DNA from: Paenibacillus montaniterrae
GTDB taxonomy: Bacteria; Bacillota; Bacilli; Paenibacillales; Paenibacillaceae
Length of the DNA stretch: 64,000 nt
Direction: 5' to 3'
NCBI RefSeq assembly: GCF_018403185.1
Contig: NZ_BOSE01000006.1
Span: 1-64,000 of the forward strand
Below the pieces are notes generated by a model that saw only the letters and a program-made list of their open reading frames with translations, ran no database searches and was not told the DNA's origin. The translations under genes were made by a program, and so were the position numbers. Below are positions 7,357 through 16,082 of this stretch, piece by piece (positions within the stretch are counted from its first letter, which is position 1; every line of letters begins with the position of its first letter).

Positions 7357-8366
7357 ATACTCTTGCCTTCTTCGAATTTCTTGGATAGATATTCTTTAAA
7401 TTCTTTAATAAATCCATTCAACCAGTCTTCTCCATAATCAAGTGATCCACTGTATGAATGGATAAATGCCACATCAAGATTCATTACCCACAGTCTTCGA
7501 ACGATGATAAAATCTTCAACAGCTTTCTCATCATTCTCCGAAAAGGGTCTAACAGTTCTATATCCTTTAATTATTGCATTCCACAAAGTATTTGCTTGAT
7601 CAATTTGATGATGACGTCTTCTTGATATCAACACCTGTGCAAGATCATATGAGCGCCAACCTTTGCATGACCATTCAAAATCTATATGTGTAAAAATTCC
7701 TTCATTAAATTGAACATTATTATTGCCATGCATGTCACCATGACAAATTCCCCAGTCAAGCCCCAGTTCAATTCTTCTTTCAATTATCTCACATAGCTTA
7801 TTAGCGAATTCTAACAAGAAATCTGTTTGGGTATGATCGTTACCAATATAATTAATAATACGTTCAACTGACTGCCTAATGAGAAAGTTAATATCTAGAT
7901 CATGCTTTGGTAGTTCTACCGTTATTCGATCCATTGCGAGATGTAACTCTGCCGCTGATTGGCCAAATAAAAAACAAGAATCTTCGTCATTAAGTGTATA
8001 CTCTTCACCTTCAGCAAACTGAAACAAAACCGCATATCTATTTCCTTCCGGCGCCTTAATTTCACTACAGAAACTATTGTCAAGTTTTCTAATTGGTAAT
8101 GCGACTTGTGTTGTTTTATTCAACAGCACCTCAGACAATTTATTAATAATCGATAGCTCATAATCAATATAATCCGCTCTAACCTCAACGCGATAAATTC
8201 TTAACACATAGAGCCCTTGATGGGTTCGGACTTTATATGTATCGTTCAGTCCTCTTAATAAATAGTTACATTCAATCCAAGGGCCAATTGAATATTGATC
8301 TGATAAGAATCGAATTAAATAATCTCCATTAATAACGGATCGTAAAACTAATGCTTGTTCTATCAA
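7350..8366 (-). CDS. Aminoglycoside/choline-kinase-like phosphotransferase (APH fold)
   Basis: 338 aa. TTG start at 8366 with AGGAA 7 nt upstream. Brenner motif ICHGDMHGNNNVQF (residues about 215-228) supplies the catalytic Asp and metal-binding Asn, and THIDFEWSCKGWRSYDLA (about 234-251) is the DFG-like metal site. The N-terminal lobe has VLRIYRVEVRADYIDYEL. This fold covers antibiotic kinases, homoserine and choline kinases; the substrate is not readable. The TAA stop lies inside the attC core, so the reading frame uses the site itself to terminate. Confidence 0.88.
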   Translation of the reverse strand: MIEQALVLRSVINGDYLIRFLSDQYSIGPWIECNYLLRGLNDTYKVRTHQGLYVLRIYRVEVRADYIDYELSIINKLSEVLLNKTTQVALPIRKLDNSFCSEIKAPEGNRYAVLFQFAEGEEYTLNDEDSCFLFGQSAAELHLAMDRITVELPKHDLDINFLIRQSVERIINYIGNDHTQTDFLLEFANKLCEIIERRIELGLDWGICHGDMHGNNNVQFNEGIFTHIDFEWSCKGWRSYDLAQVLISRRRHHQIDQANTLWNAIIKGYRTVRPFSENDEKAVEDFIIVRRLWVMNLDVAFIHSYSGSLDYGEDWLNGFIKEFKEYLSKKFEEGKSIR

Positions 8367-8406
8367 GATGATTCCTCATTTCTTATAGTTTATTTTTCGA
8401 GAGTTT

Positions 8407-8564
8407 CCGATAACGTTCTTGCATTTACGAATTCGAAAAGCTTAAATGTAGCGTCAGCGTAACGGTTCTAAGACTTTGCCTTGCAAGGTTGTCACATGAA
8501 ACTACTAATGTATCGCAAGTGACCGAGGAACGCATGCGACGATGCGTTGATGCTGTGTTAGGCG
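8407..8564 (-). repeat. attC-like site
   Basis: Cores CCGATAAC (8407-8414, exact partner of GTTATCGG at 7349) and GTTAGGCG (8557-8564). First arm ATTCGAAAAGCTTAAATG / AGACTTTGCCTTGCAAGGT; second arm GTCACATGA / AAGTGAC. Confidence 0.92.
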
Positions 8565-8572
8565 AAGTTGAT

Positions 8573-9007
8573 TCATCTATGAGAAGCTATCAAACTTTCA
8601 AGATCTTTTACAATTTTTCTGAACCTTTGATCAGAGACACCATAACCACCAGTATTAAGAGTTAAGACACCTAATTTAACATGGAGCTCTTCCGTCGAAT
8701 TATCTAATAATGAATAATCCGATAAATCTTCTTCCAATGTAATAAAGCCATTAGACAATAATGACTTTTTAATCTTCCTAATTTCATGATTTGATAACTT
8801 TCCACAAAATTTCTTTTCTAGCTGTCCTCTGTTACTTATTAATTCAAGAGAATAGTCACTATTCTGATTCAACATCAATACGGCATGATATCCCGAATAT
8901 GCATTAAAGACTTCATATTTAATTTGTGGTTTAACATTCCCAATATAAAGAACAATCAATAAAATCAATATTATTCCAGAAAGGACAACTATTGATCTTT
9001 TCTTCAT
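8573..9007 (-). CDS. Membrane-anchored hypothetical protein
   Basis: 144 aa. N-terminal signal-anchor MKKRSIVVLSGIILILLIVL (residues 1-22) is followed by an extracytoplasmic domain of about 120 residues; there is no lipobox. The domain mixes beta strands with a C-terminal helix (RFRKIVKDLESLIASHR) and is not recognised. Cores GTTAGGCG / CGCCTAAC match exactly, so this is an intact cassette. Several array cargos are similar small exported proteins (15039, and the decayed lipoprotein at 18079). Confidence 0.8.
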   Translation of the reverse strand: MKKRSIVVLSGIILILLIVLYIGNVKPQIKYEVFNAYSGYHAVLMLNQNSDYSLELISNRGQLEKKFCGKLSNHEIRKIKKSLLSNGFITLEEDLSDYSLLDNSTEELHVKLGVLTLNTGGYGVSDQRFRKIVKDLESLIASHR

Positions 9008-9041
9008 AGTTCGATCCTTCTTTCACCGATTTAATCAATTT

Positions 9042-9158
9042 CGCCTAACGTTCTTGGACTAACGCACCCAAAGGGGGCACGTGAATCTACTTCTCTGCAA
9101 AATGCATCACCAGTGACCACGGAGCGCATACGACGATGCTTTAATACGGTGTTATCAG
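9042..9158 (-). repeat. attC-like site with short first arm
   Basis: Cores CGCCTAAC (9042-9049, exact partner of GTTAGGCG at 8557) and GTTATCAG (9151-9158). The long first arm is reduced to a few bases (CCCAAAGGGGG). Second arm CACGTGA / CCAGTGAC is intact. Confidence 0.9.
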
Positions 9159-9182
9159 ATGTTGCAACTTCATTGAATTAAC

Positions 9183-9668
9183 TTACATTTTCAAGTTTTT
9201 TATATTACCCAATTTAATTACTTTTTCTTGATATCTTTTAATCTTCAACTCAAATTCATTCCTATTTCTTTCAAAATCGCTCGTCCACTTATACATTAGC
9301 TTTAACATTGTAATATCAGGTTTATAATGTGACTTTTCAATTCCTATTTTTTGTTTTATAAATCTAGTTAAAATCCTTATTTTCCGTTTCCATAATGGAG
9401 GATCAAGAAATATAATCACTTCTGCCATATCATACAAGCATCTGTACGACTCCCTATCTGTGCCTTCAAATATCCATGAACCTTTTTCATCAATTTCCTT
9501 AATAATCTCAACCTGTTCTTCAGAAGAACGTTTTTTCCTACCTTCTTTTGTATCGTTATGAACAATACAATTCAATTCATACCAGGGGATGTTTAAGCTT
9601 TTAGATAATTGTTTTGCCAATGTTGTTTTTCCACTTGCAACAATTCCAACAATGAAGATTTTCTTCAT
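9183..9668 (-). CDS. P-loop nucleoside/adenylate-kinase-like ATPase
   Basis: 161 aa from ATG 9668 (AGGTGA 8 nt upstream). Walker A is GIVASGKTTLAKQL (residues about 8-21), a hydrophobic strand VIIFLDPPLWKRKIRIL (about 85-101) carries Walker B-like Asp and the lid arginines, and WIFEGT is typical of the topology-modulation/FlaR-like kinase group. It probably phosphorylates a small nucleotide-like substrate. The cassette is bounded by exactly complementary cores GTTATCAG / CTGATAAC. Confidence 0.85.
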   Translation of the reverse strand: MKKIFIVGIVASGKTTLAKQLSKSLNIPWYELNCIVHNDTKEGRKKRSSEEQVEIIKEIDEKGSWIFEGTDRESYRCLYDMAEVIIFLDPPLWKRKIRILTRFIKQKIGIEKSHYKPDITMLKLMYKWTSDFERNRNEFELKIKRYQEKVIKLGNIKNLKM

Positions 9669-9707
9669 TGAATTCACTCACCTACAATAATTGTTTTTTG
9701 GCAATTT

Positions 9708-9874
9708 CTGATAACGTTCTTATATTAACGAACCCGAAAGGGCTTAAGTGGAGCGAATGCGGAACGGGTCGTTAGACTTAGGCTCGCAGGGGTTGTCAGC
9801 AGCAATCACTTCCCTGCCAAAACTTCTGCTGACCAGGGGGCGAACGCCCCGATTCGTTAATGCGGTGTTACGTG
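9708..9874 (-). repeat. attC-like site
   Basis: Cores CTGATAAC (9708-9715, exact partner of GTTATCAG at 9151) and GTTACGTG (9867-9874). Second arm GTCAGCAGC / GCTGAC is a covarying alternative to the common GTCACGTGA / CAGTGAC. Confidence 0.92.
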
Positions 9875-10192
9875 ATGCTTCCGACCTCCTTGTGATTTCT
9901 GACGAATCCTAGACCAATTATCAATATACTCCTTAACCTCTATTCTAAGCTCGTCAGATAATACTTTTAATGAATTAATATTTTTATAATCGTTAATATC
10001 GAAAGTTAAATCCGCTTTATTCTGTAATGCTCTTATCCAACTGTATTCGACATCAATTATATGGAACATTGTCTTAATAATCGATCCCACTCCTGAATTA
10101 CGTTCTTTTAACAATTCAGTGATTGGTAGTAATTCAAGACGTTGAAACCATTCATCTCTGATTTGCCAATTATATTGGAAAAGTGACTTCAA
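9857..10192 (-). pseudogene. DinB-family protein, C-terminally truncated copy
   Basis: The first about 95 residues parallel the intact gene at 23006-23467 (LKSLFQYNW, DEWFQRLELLPITELLKERN, EYSWIRALQNKADL, EYIDNWS). The frame then switches to RIRQKSQGGRKHHVTPH and stops inside the attC. The second and third metal-binding histidines (HEIHH in the intact copy) are lost. The right core CATATAAC complements the left core of the intact copy's cassette (GTTATATG), not its own left core GTTACGTG, so the 3' end was replaced by a piece of another cassette. TTG start assumed. Confidence 0.8.
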
Positions 10193-10228
10193 TAGTAGCA
10201 CCCCCTTTTAAAACGATTGCCGATCTTT

Positions 10229-10397
10229 CATATAACGTTATAAATTCACAAAACCGAGAACCTTAAGGCCCAGAGGGCCGGGCGCGACTGCGGTTAGGTG
10301 CGCAGGTTTGTCCGGCTGATATTCACTTCCTCGAAATACCTCGGGCGGACCAAGGGACTGCCAAAGCCGGCCCGCAGCGTGAATACTTTGTTATCTG
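10229..10397 (-). repeat. attC-like site
   Basis: Cores CATATAAC (10229-10236) and GTTATCTG (10390-10397). First arm AACCTTAAGG/CGGTTAGGTGCGCAGGTT, second arm GTCCGGCTGA / GGGCGGAC. CATATAAC does not match GTTACGTG at 9867 because the intervening cassette is chimeric. Confidence 0.88.
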
Positions 10398-10431
10398 ATA
10401 CCGGTGCCTTCTTGAGAAACATTCAATACTC

Positions 10432-10920
10432 TTATTTAGTTCTTTGAACTTCCTTTATAATTGGTTCTGAAACTGATGCAACATCTACGACATGGTTAAG
10501 ACATGAGATGCCATAATGCTTGAATGGGCCTGGGTAATCCTCAGATGCAAATGTTCCAACTTTAATGAAGTCTAGGTACCTGGATTTACTATAAATTCTA
10601 AAGATTTCACCTTCAAATTCTTCGTAATTATCCCATGAAGTGTAACTTTCATTTCTAACAGAATATCCAATATACCATTCAAAATCCATTTGTATAAAAG
10701 GTAATGTTTCATCTACATCAATCGAATAGGTATCTTCAATTTCTATTTCTCCAATTGTTATCGTTTCAGGAGTTTCACTAGTTCTACTTCGACTAAAGAG
10801 TAATCTAAGTGTGTTCTCTTCAGGCTCACATATCTGCTCAAGATATATATCCTTTAAATTCAACAAGTCAGAATACTTCAAATGAGTCACTTCCTTTATT
10901 GAACTATATTGCTCTTGCAC
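10432..10920 (-). CDS. Hypothetical cassette protein (about 150-162 aa)
   Basis: An acidic beta-rich soluble protein; no family recognised. The longest frame starts at GTG 10920, next to the attC core. The better ribosome site AAGGAAGTGA lies in front of a TTG at residue 14 (LKYSDLLNLKD), which I think is the likelier start. It contains FEWYIGYSVRNESYTSWDNY and a C-terminal GISCLNHVVDVAS segment. Cores GTTATCTG / CAGATAAC are exact complements. Confidence 0.7.
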   Translation of the reverse strand: MQEQYSSIKEVTHLKYSDLLNLKDIYLEQICEPEENTLRLLFSRSRTSETPETITIGEIEIEDTYSIDVDETLPFIQMDFEWYIGYSVRNESYTSWDNYEEFEGEIFRIYSKSRYLDFIKVGTFASEDYPGPFKHYGISCLNHVVDVASVSEPIIKEVQRTK

Positions 10921-10925
10921 GGTTT

Positions 10926-11129
10926 CAGATAACGTTCTTACATTAACGAACCCTCATCCACCTTAAGGAAATCTGGGAGGCTTAGATAGCTCATATCTTA
11001 GCCTCTAGATTTCCGGCTGCGATGCGGTTAAGTGGTGCAGGGTTGTCCGCCTGATTCCTCTTCCTCGAAAACCCTCGGGCGTACCAAGGGGCGAGAAAGC
11101 GGCCCGCAGCCTGAATGCGGCGTTATCTG
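10926..11129 (-). repeat. attC-like site with inserted hairpin
   Basis: The longest site in the array (204 bp). Cores CAGATAAC (10926-10933, exact partner of GTTATCTG at 10390) and GTTATCTG (11122-11129). An extra stem at 10967-11014 (GGAAATCT...AGATTTCC) has apex CTTAGATAGCTCATAT, shared with the sites at 7213 and 26706. Confidence 0.9.
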
Positions 11130-11159
11130 ATGCCGACTTATCTTCGAATAATCCCAAGA

Positions 11160-11624
11160 CTATAGTTCTTTAACCAATAACGAAACTTTCTTCGCATTGT
11201 AATAATAATCATAAACTTTGTCTTTCTCTGTCCATCCATCTATATCATGATTAACAATATTTCCATGTCTTCCATAGTACCTTATATTCTCTTGCTTCCC
11301 TGTAAGTAATGATGCGAGGTTACACCCGGCATTTCTTAAGCCCTCCTCGAAAAGAGCTAGTAAATGTGCACCAATTCCCAATCCTCTGCACTCAGATTTC
11401 ACAAAAAGGTAATTTAAGTATCCATGTGCTTCTTTGGATTGGTCTACAAAACCTAGTGCAAACCCGATGACTTCATTGTTTTTTTCAGCTACCCAGCAAG
11501 TATTGCGGAAAAATCGGTAGAAAGATAGGTATATTGAGTCCCTTTCATTCGGCAAAGGCGAACAATCCATATGCATGATTTGAATGATTGAATGGTCATT
11601 CAGTTTACTGTATTTAACATCCAT
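11160..11624 (-). CDS. GNAT family N-acetyltransferase
   Basis: 154 aa from ATG 11624 (GGGTGA upstream; other ATGs a few codons earlier are possible). Acetyl-CoA motif A is NYLFVKSECRGLGIGAHLLALF (residues about 70-91) with the RGLGIG loop; motif B region is YYGRHGNIVNHDIDGWTEKD. The substrate is not determinable. Right core AAGATAAC differs by one base from the expected CAGATAAC. Confidence 0.9.
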   Translation of the reverse strand: MDVKYSKLNDHSIIQIMHMDCSPLPNERDSIYLSFYRFFRNTCWVAEKNNEVIGFALGFVDQSKEAHGYLNYLFVKSECRGLGIGAHLLALFEEGLRNAGCNLASLLTGKQENIRYYGRHGNIVNHDIDGWTEKDKVYDYYYNAKKVSLLVKEL

Positions 11625-11658
11625 GTTCATCACCCTGTTTAAATAATATAGTCGGTTT

Positions 11659-11780
11659 AAGATAACGTTTCATATATTCACGACGCTCGACGAAGTCGAA
11701 TGTGTCCACAGCAACCACTTCTTTGAAGTCGCTACTGGGACCGAGGACGACAGTCCGATGCGTGAATATGGTGTTATGCG
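11659..11780 (-). repeat. attC-like site
   Basis: Cores AAGATAAC (11659-11666) and GTTATGCG (11773-11780). First arm is a small CGACGCTCGACGAAGTCG-type hairpin; the closing arm is GATGCGTGAATATGGT. Confidence 0.88.
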
Positions 11781-11861
11781 TTGGCTTCCAACCTCTTCGC
11801 TACACTTACATCAATCAATCTTGTATAACTCCTATGGTATTAGGAAACTACTACGCATAAC
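11774..11861 (-). other. ORF-less mini-cassette
   Basis: Two consecutive sites are separated by only about 75 bp. The bounding cores GTTATGCG (11773-11780) and CGCATAAC (11854-11861) are exact complements, so by the array's own rule this is a complete cassette. It has no open frame of useful length. It may carry a promoter or small RNA, or be the residue of a deletion within a cassette. Confidence 0.7.
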
Positions 11862-11977
11862 GTTCCTCACGACCCAGTGTTGCTGAATCCCCGGATGCCT
11901 GCCTTCCCTTCTACTTCCCCGAAATATTTCTATCGTACTAAGAGTGAATGCTCGTAGCGAAAATATTATATTATGTG
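11854..11977 (-). repeat. attC-like site (diverged)
   Basis: Left core CGCATAAC (11854-11861); right core ATTATGTG (11970-11977) has lost the leading G. The closing stem is poorly conserved (AGTGAATGCTCGTAGCG), so this is probably a weak site. Confidence 0.75.
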
Positions 11978-12017
11978 TTGCTTCTAATTTCACTAAATAT
12001 ACCAGCAGTAAACATAG

Positions 12018-13121
12018 TTAGCACTTTTTTGCTTTGAAGTATTCAATGTTAGCTAAAGGTATGTTCCATTCTAAAAAAAACGAATGACCGAAATCACTCT
12101 CATAGTCTTCGATATTATGCGCTATCTCAGATTTGGAAATATTCAAAATTTCGTTAACTAAATTTTCGTCTCCGTTAAATAAATCAATCAGCCTTTTATC
12201 ACTACTTATGTAACGAAAGTCATTTTTTTTACACGATATAATAAGATCTGATCCTTCTTTAGTAGGTATAATAGTTATATAAACAAATACATCTCTTTTT
12301 TGAATTTTTAAATTAAGAATACATGAAAAAGCAATCGTTTTTTCATTCTTAATCACTTTAAAATAAGATTCAAATATTTGATTTGAATTAATTAAATCAT
12401 TGTACACCCCTAATTTTTTCTTATAATCCCTTATTTCCTTTTTTACATTTTTCAATTCTCTTATTTGTTTATATTTTTCTAAATATTTAGTTTTAAATAT
12501 CTGATTGAATAAAATCATAAAAAGATAAGCTTTCTTATAAAAAACATCTTTACTGATTAAAATTTCTTCCTCTAACATCATTTTTCGAATAACTTTATTA
12601 TATTCGGTGAATTCTACGGAATCCCAATTTCTCAATTTCCATTCTAACCACTCTACTAACTGAGTTGATTCTACAATGGCTTTTGATAAAGCTCTATAAG
12701 AAATTAAAAAAATCGAATTATTGTCATAGTGAATTTCCTCAACGTTTTCAATTTTCGAAAATAGATTTCGATCATGATAAGAACAAAAACCTGGAAATGT
12801 TAGAGCCGATTTCACAAAAGGTGCAGACAATTTATTCTTAAATGGATTTTGGAAATCAGTTTGTAAAATATAAACCTTACTCTTTTTTGACATGTACTTT
12901 AAGTTTTTCTCAGGAATCGAATGCGAATTGATAGCCTCATTGGGTTCTTTTCCACTTTTGGAATCGTTCTTGCATTCATCATTATTTAATAAGCAAATTC
13001 TTTTAACTTGTACTTCTCGTTTAAATTTATTAAAAATTGCATTTTTTGATTCGAAAAGTTCTTTAGGTGGATTTTGAGCGATTATTGACCTATAAAATTT
13101 TCTTGATATTTTTTCTTTCAT
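12018..13121 (-). CDS. Large hypothetical cassette protein with HNH-like zinc motif
   Basis: 367 aa from ATG 13121 (GAGGGG upstream). N-terminal residues carry RICLLNNDEC, then NSHSIPEKNLKYMS and FPGFCSYHDRNLFSKIE: a Cys pair, SH-x-IP and FC-x-x-HD arrangement reminiscent of HNH-type zinc nucleases. The rest (about 130-367) is helical and lysine-rich, with a coiled-coil-like ELKNVKKEIRDYKKKLG. The lack of other motifs makes function uncertain; a restriction or defence role is possible. AT-rich even for the array. Confidence 0.7.
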   Translation of the reverse strand: MKEKISRKFYRSIIAQNPPKELFESKNAIFNKFKREVQVKRICLLNNDECKNDSKSGKEPNEAINSHSIPEKNLKYMSKKSKVYILQTDFQNPFKNKLSAPFVKSALTFPGFCSYHDRNLFSKIENVEEIHYDNNSIFLISYRALSKAIVESTQLVEWLEWKLRNWDSVEFTEYNKVIRKMMLEEEILISKDVFYKKAYLFMILFNQIFKTKYLEKYKQIRELKNVKKEIRDYKKKLGVYNDLINSNQIFESYFKVIKNEKTIAFSCILNLKIQKRDVFVYITIIPTKEGSDLIISCKKNDFRYISSDKRLIDLFNGDENLVNEILNISKSEIAHNIEDYESDFGHSFFLEWNIPLANIEYFKAKKC

Positions 13122-13216
13122 AGTTCCCCTCATTCTTCTCTGACCTCAAAATTTATCTTTCATTCATTACACTATTCCCAAATTGATTTTTCGAATTTTA
13201 AAGATTTTGAAAGTTA

Positions 13217-13385
13217 CGCATAACGTTTTTGCATTAACGAACCCGAAAGGCTTAAGTGAAGCGAAGCGCAACGGGTCGACAGACTTAGGCTCGCAGTGGT
13301 TGTCCGGCTGAATCCGCTTCCTGGATTCTTAACTTCGGCCGGACCAAGGAGCGTCAGCTCCGCAGCGTGAATACGGTGTTATACG
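13217..13385 (-). repeat. attC-like site
   Basis: Cores CGCATAAC (13217-13224) and GTTATACG (13378-13385). First arm CCCGAAAGGCTTAAGTGAAG / AGACTTAGGCTCGCAG; second arm GTCCGGCTGA / CGGCCGGAC covaries. Confidence 0.92.
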
Positions 13386-13408
13386 AAGGACTTGACCCTC
13401 AGTACCGC

Positions 13409-14065
13409 TTACAAGTAGTTCTCAATTAATTCCCGAATGCCTTTTATCATCTCTCCAGTATCTCTGATATCGAATTCATCCCACTCCGCATGTAGTGCCT
13501 TGTTTCTAATTCCTGCATACGCTTTTATTCTCTTCCCTTTTACAACTGTTAGAATATCCGAGCTAATAAGGCTTTCAATGAGGGGCTCTAATGATACGCC
13601 TTTAGTTGTTATATTATTTTTGGTTGCTATCTTCTTGATTGTGTCCTCTAGTACTGAACTTGCTAATATTGCAGCTTCATTCTTTTTATTTGCTTTGTGA
13701 TACTCAAAAGCATGATCAAGGAAATCATCAAATGTCTCAGCTGCGACAATATACTGTATATCCTTCAATATTCCCCTCTTCCATTCTTCAAAAGCTGAAG
13801 CAATCAAACCGAACATTCTCTGAAACACTAATGTAGGAATTCCTTGATTTAACTGTTCATGTTCCATAATCTTGTTACACTCATTGAAATGAAAACTTTG
13901 CTTTGGAGAAATCATCTGGATAAGATTTATAGAGGACGATAACCAAGTTTGAAATAGAGGGATGTAAGAATCTATTATCCAATAATCATCTTCTTTAGCC
14001 TTACTTGACAGAACCGCACCTTGAGTAATTAGTTCATTAAATCTCTGTTCGATTACTTCCTTCAT
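13409..14065 (-). CDS. HEPN/DUF4145-like hypothetical protein
   Basis: 218 aa from ATG 14065, with GGAGGG upstream; longer frames enter the attC. The C-terminal half (about 120-218) is helical and ends with YAGIRNKALHAEWDEFD, an R-x4-H pattern (RNKALH) like that of HEPN ribonuclease-type or DUF4145 domains. The segment before it (AAILASSVLEDTIKKIATKN) also fits such proteins. The N-terminus is unrecognised. A role in defence or RNA cleavage is inference only. Confidence 0.75.
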   Translation of the reverse strand: MKEVIEQRFNELITQGAVLSSKAKEDDYWIIDSYIPLFQTWLSSSINLIQMISPKQSFHFNECNKIMEHEQLNQGIPTLVFQRMFGLIASAFEEWKRGILKDIQYIVAAETFDDFLDHAFEYHKANKKNEAAILASSVLEDTIKKIATKNNITTKGVSLEPLIESLISSDILTVVKGKRIKAYAGIRNKALHAEWDEFDIRDTGEMIKGIRELIENYL

Positions 14066-14098
14066 GAGTAACCCTCCAATAGATTTTTTCAAGTCTTT

Positions 14099-14261
14099 CG
14101 CATAACGTTTTTGCATTAACGAACCAAAGAGCCTTAAGTAGGGCGAAGCGCAACGGGTCGACAGACTTAGGCTCGTAGGATGTCAGTAGCTTCAACTTCT
14201 CTGCCTAAACTTCCACTGACCGAGGGGCAAATGCCCCGTTGCGTTAATGCGGTGCTATATG
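14099..14261 (-). repeat. attC-like site
   Basis: Cores CGCATAAC (14099-14106; one mismatch to the partner of GTTATACG) and GCTATATG (14254-14261; second base mutated). The arms resemble those at 9708. Confidence 0.88.
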
Positions 14262-14302
14262 ATGAGGATACCTTCTTAGAGATTTCTATCAGGAATTACT
14301 TA

Positions 14303-14806
14303 TTAAACTACTTCTGGATCAATCAACTCAGTCCAAACCATTTCTGGTATATTATCTGTTCTTAATGTTAATATACTTACATAATGTTTATCTGTCCTTA
14401 TGCCCACTTCGAAGTAATGTTCAAACATTGACCTTATAGTCCAAGGCATTTCAAGAGTTTCAATTACTTCACTACTAATCCAGTAGAGATCTCCCTCATT
14501 TGTATTTATTATTTCACGTTTATTCGTTTTACCAAAATATACAAACTGCTCTCTTATTTCGAGCTCCTTCTGTCTTATTATTATGTACCTTAACTTAAGC
14601 TCTTCTAATTTGTCTTCTTCTATACCTGACTCCTCATGAATTTCTCGAATACACGATCTTAGGGGATCATCAATTTCATGTGGTTCTATATGTCCACCAA
14701 TCCCTGTCCATAATCCTGGAGCTAGCTTTCTATCTGCTGATCGCTTCATCATTAAAATCTTGTCACAATTAAATAAAAAAGCGGTCGTCATTAATCGAGT
14801 TCGCAT
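14303..14806 (-). CDS. NUDIX hydrolase
   Basis: 167 aa from ATG 14806 with GAAGGAG 8 nt upstream. The Nudix region GGHIEPHEIDDPLRSCIREI continues HEESGIEE (residues about 37-64), so REIHEESG supplies the metal-binding glutamates; the spacing after the first Glu is two residues longer than the classical box. LAPGLWTGIGGHIEP precedes it, typical of 8-oxo-dGTP/ADP-ribose-type hydrolases. The substrate is unassigned. The flanking cores are degenerate. Confidence 0.88.
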   Translation of the reverse strand: MRTRLMTTAFLFNCDKILMMKRSADRKLAPGLWTGIGGHIEPHEIDDPLRSCIREIHEESGIEEDKLEELKLRYIIIRQKELEIREQFVYFGKTNKREIINTNEGDLYWISSEVIETLEMPWTIRSMFEHYFEVGIRTDKHYVSILTLRTDNIPEMVWTELIDPEVV

Positions 14807-14842
14807 TTGATTCACTCCTTCTGGTTTTAATTGCATCCCTTT

Positions 14843-15008
14843 CATTTAACGTTCTTGCATTTACGAATCCGAAAGACTTAAGTGTAGCGCAGCGCAACGG
14901 GTCGTAGACTTTGACTTGCAGGATTGTCACGTGAATCAACTTCACTGCCAAAAGCATCACCAGTGAACGAGGAGCATATGCGACGATGCGCTAATGCTGT
15001 GTTATAAG
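14843..15008 (-). repeat. attC-like site
   Basis: Cores CATTTAAC (14843-14850) and GTTATAAG (15001-15008). Arms ATCCGAAAGACTTAAGT / AGACTTTGACTTGCAGGAT (covariation of C/T changes) and GTCACGTGA / CCAGTGAAC. Confidence 0.9.
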
Positions 15009-15038
15009 ATGCCACAACTTCTTAGCGTTTCCAGCAAA

Positions 15039-15335
15039 TCAGCTATTTTCATCTAACATGGGTTTAATCTGTTTTAACTTTGGTTTCCCCCATATATTTG
15101 TTGTGTATTTTATATAATATTTATCGTGATACTGTTTGTTTTCATCGATTATATTAGCCAAATTACTTGGGATTTTTATTGTTTTAACTTCTTTAATCAT
15201 AGTCTCTATGACCATTTCATTTGAACTAACTTCCCTTATTGTAACTAATTCACCTATACTTGAAGTCTTAGAACTCCAGACTAACAAAATAAAAATTATT
15301 AATGTGATTATTATTTTTATTGACATTTTTTTCAT
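15039..15335 (-). CDS. Small membrane-anchored protein, second gene of a two-gene cassette
   Basis: 98 aa with N-terminal hydrophobic anchor MKKMSIKIIITLIIFILLVW (residues 1-21) and an exported, lysine-rich tail. Its ATG lies 3 nt after the TAA of the upstream HAD gene, and its ribosome site AAGGAG is inside that gene, so the two are translationally coupled. No family recognised. Confidence 0.75.
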   Translation of the reverse strand: MKKMSIKIIITLIIFILLVWSSKTSSIGELVTIREVSSNEMVIETMIKEVKTIKIPSNLANIIDENKQYHDKYYIKYTTNIWGKPKLKQIKPMLDENS

Positions 15336-15338
15336 GCA

Positions 15339-16016
15339 TTAACTCCTTATAATTCTCTTGTTATTTATTAATTCAATAATTTTGTCAAATTTTATATCTT
15401 GCATTGAATTAATTAACAAATCAAATTCATTAAATTGAAAATGTCTTGTTACCTCGTTCGGTACTACTACACAGTTCAATCCAGCCGATTTGGCTGCTTT
15501 AAATCCATTAAGTGAATCTTCAAATGAAATTGCTTCTTCAGCATTCACCCCTAAGTTCTCTAAAGACTTTATATATAGTTCAGGGTTTGGTTTCACTTCT
15601 TTAACGTTATCTGAAGTCAAAATACTAGAAAAATAAGTATCTAAGTTAAACCGTTCCAAATGTGGTTTTATCCATGATAAGGTTGAACTCGATGCAAGTC
15701 CAATCTTTAAGTTCATATCTTTTGCTTCTTCTAGGTACTCTCTAACACCAGGACGTAACCCTTCATTCTCTAGTAATTCTCGATACTTCCTCCTAAATTT
15801 AGTCTTAACCTCGTCTATAGCAACTTCCTTTCCTGTAATATTTGATAAATAAGTATAGGGATCAAAAACAGAAAAAGATGTCCCAATACATTGCGAATAA
15901 GTTTCAAGTGTTAATTCAACCCCATATTCGTTATAAATATCAGAAAACACATAATATGATGGAGTTTCGGTATCAACTATCAAACCGTCAAAATCAAAAA
16001 TTATGGCTTTTATCAT
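15339..16016 (-). CDS. HAD-superfamily hydrolase (beta-phosphoglucomutase-like)
   Basis: 225 aa. Motif I is FDFDGLIVDTETP (residues about 7-19), motif II is LASSSTLSW (about 108), the lysine of motif III is in KPNPELY (about 140) and motif IV is ISFEDSLNGFKAAKSAG (about 158-174), with a helical cap. Subfamily I phosphatase or phosphomutase; substrate unknown. It shares a cassette with the small membrane protein. The bounding cores GTTATAAG and CATCTAAC are not complementary, so the pair may derive from fusion of two cassettes. Confidence 0.9.
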   Translation of the reverse strand: MIKAIIFDFDGLIVDTETPSYYVFSDIYNEYGVELTLETYSQCIGTSFSVFDPYTYLSNITGKEVAIDEVKTKFRRKYRELLENEGLRPGVREYLEEAKDMNLKIGLASSSTLSWIKPHLERFNLDTYFSSILTSDNVKEVKPNPELYIKSLENLGVNAEEAISFEDSLNGFKAAKSAGLNCVVVPNEVTRHFQFNEFDLLINSMQDIKFDKIIELINNKRIIRS

Positions 16017-16082
16017 ATGTTTTTCTCACTCTTTCAAGTCGACCTCAGGCCGACATATATTTTATAATTGTTTCCGTCGTCT

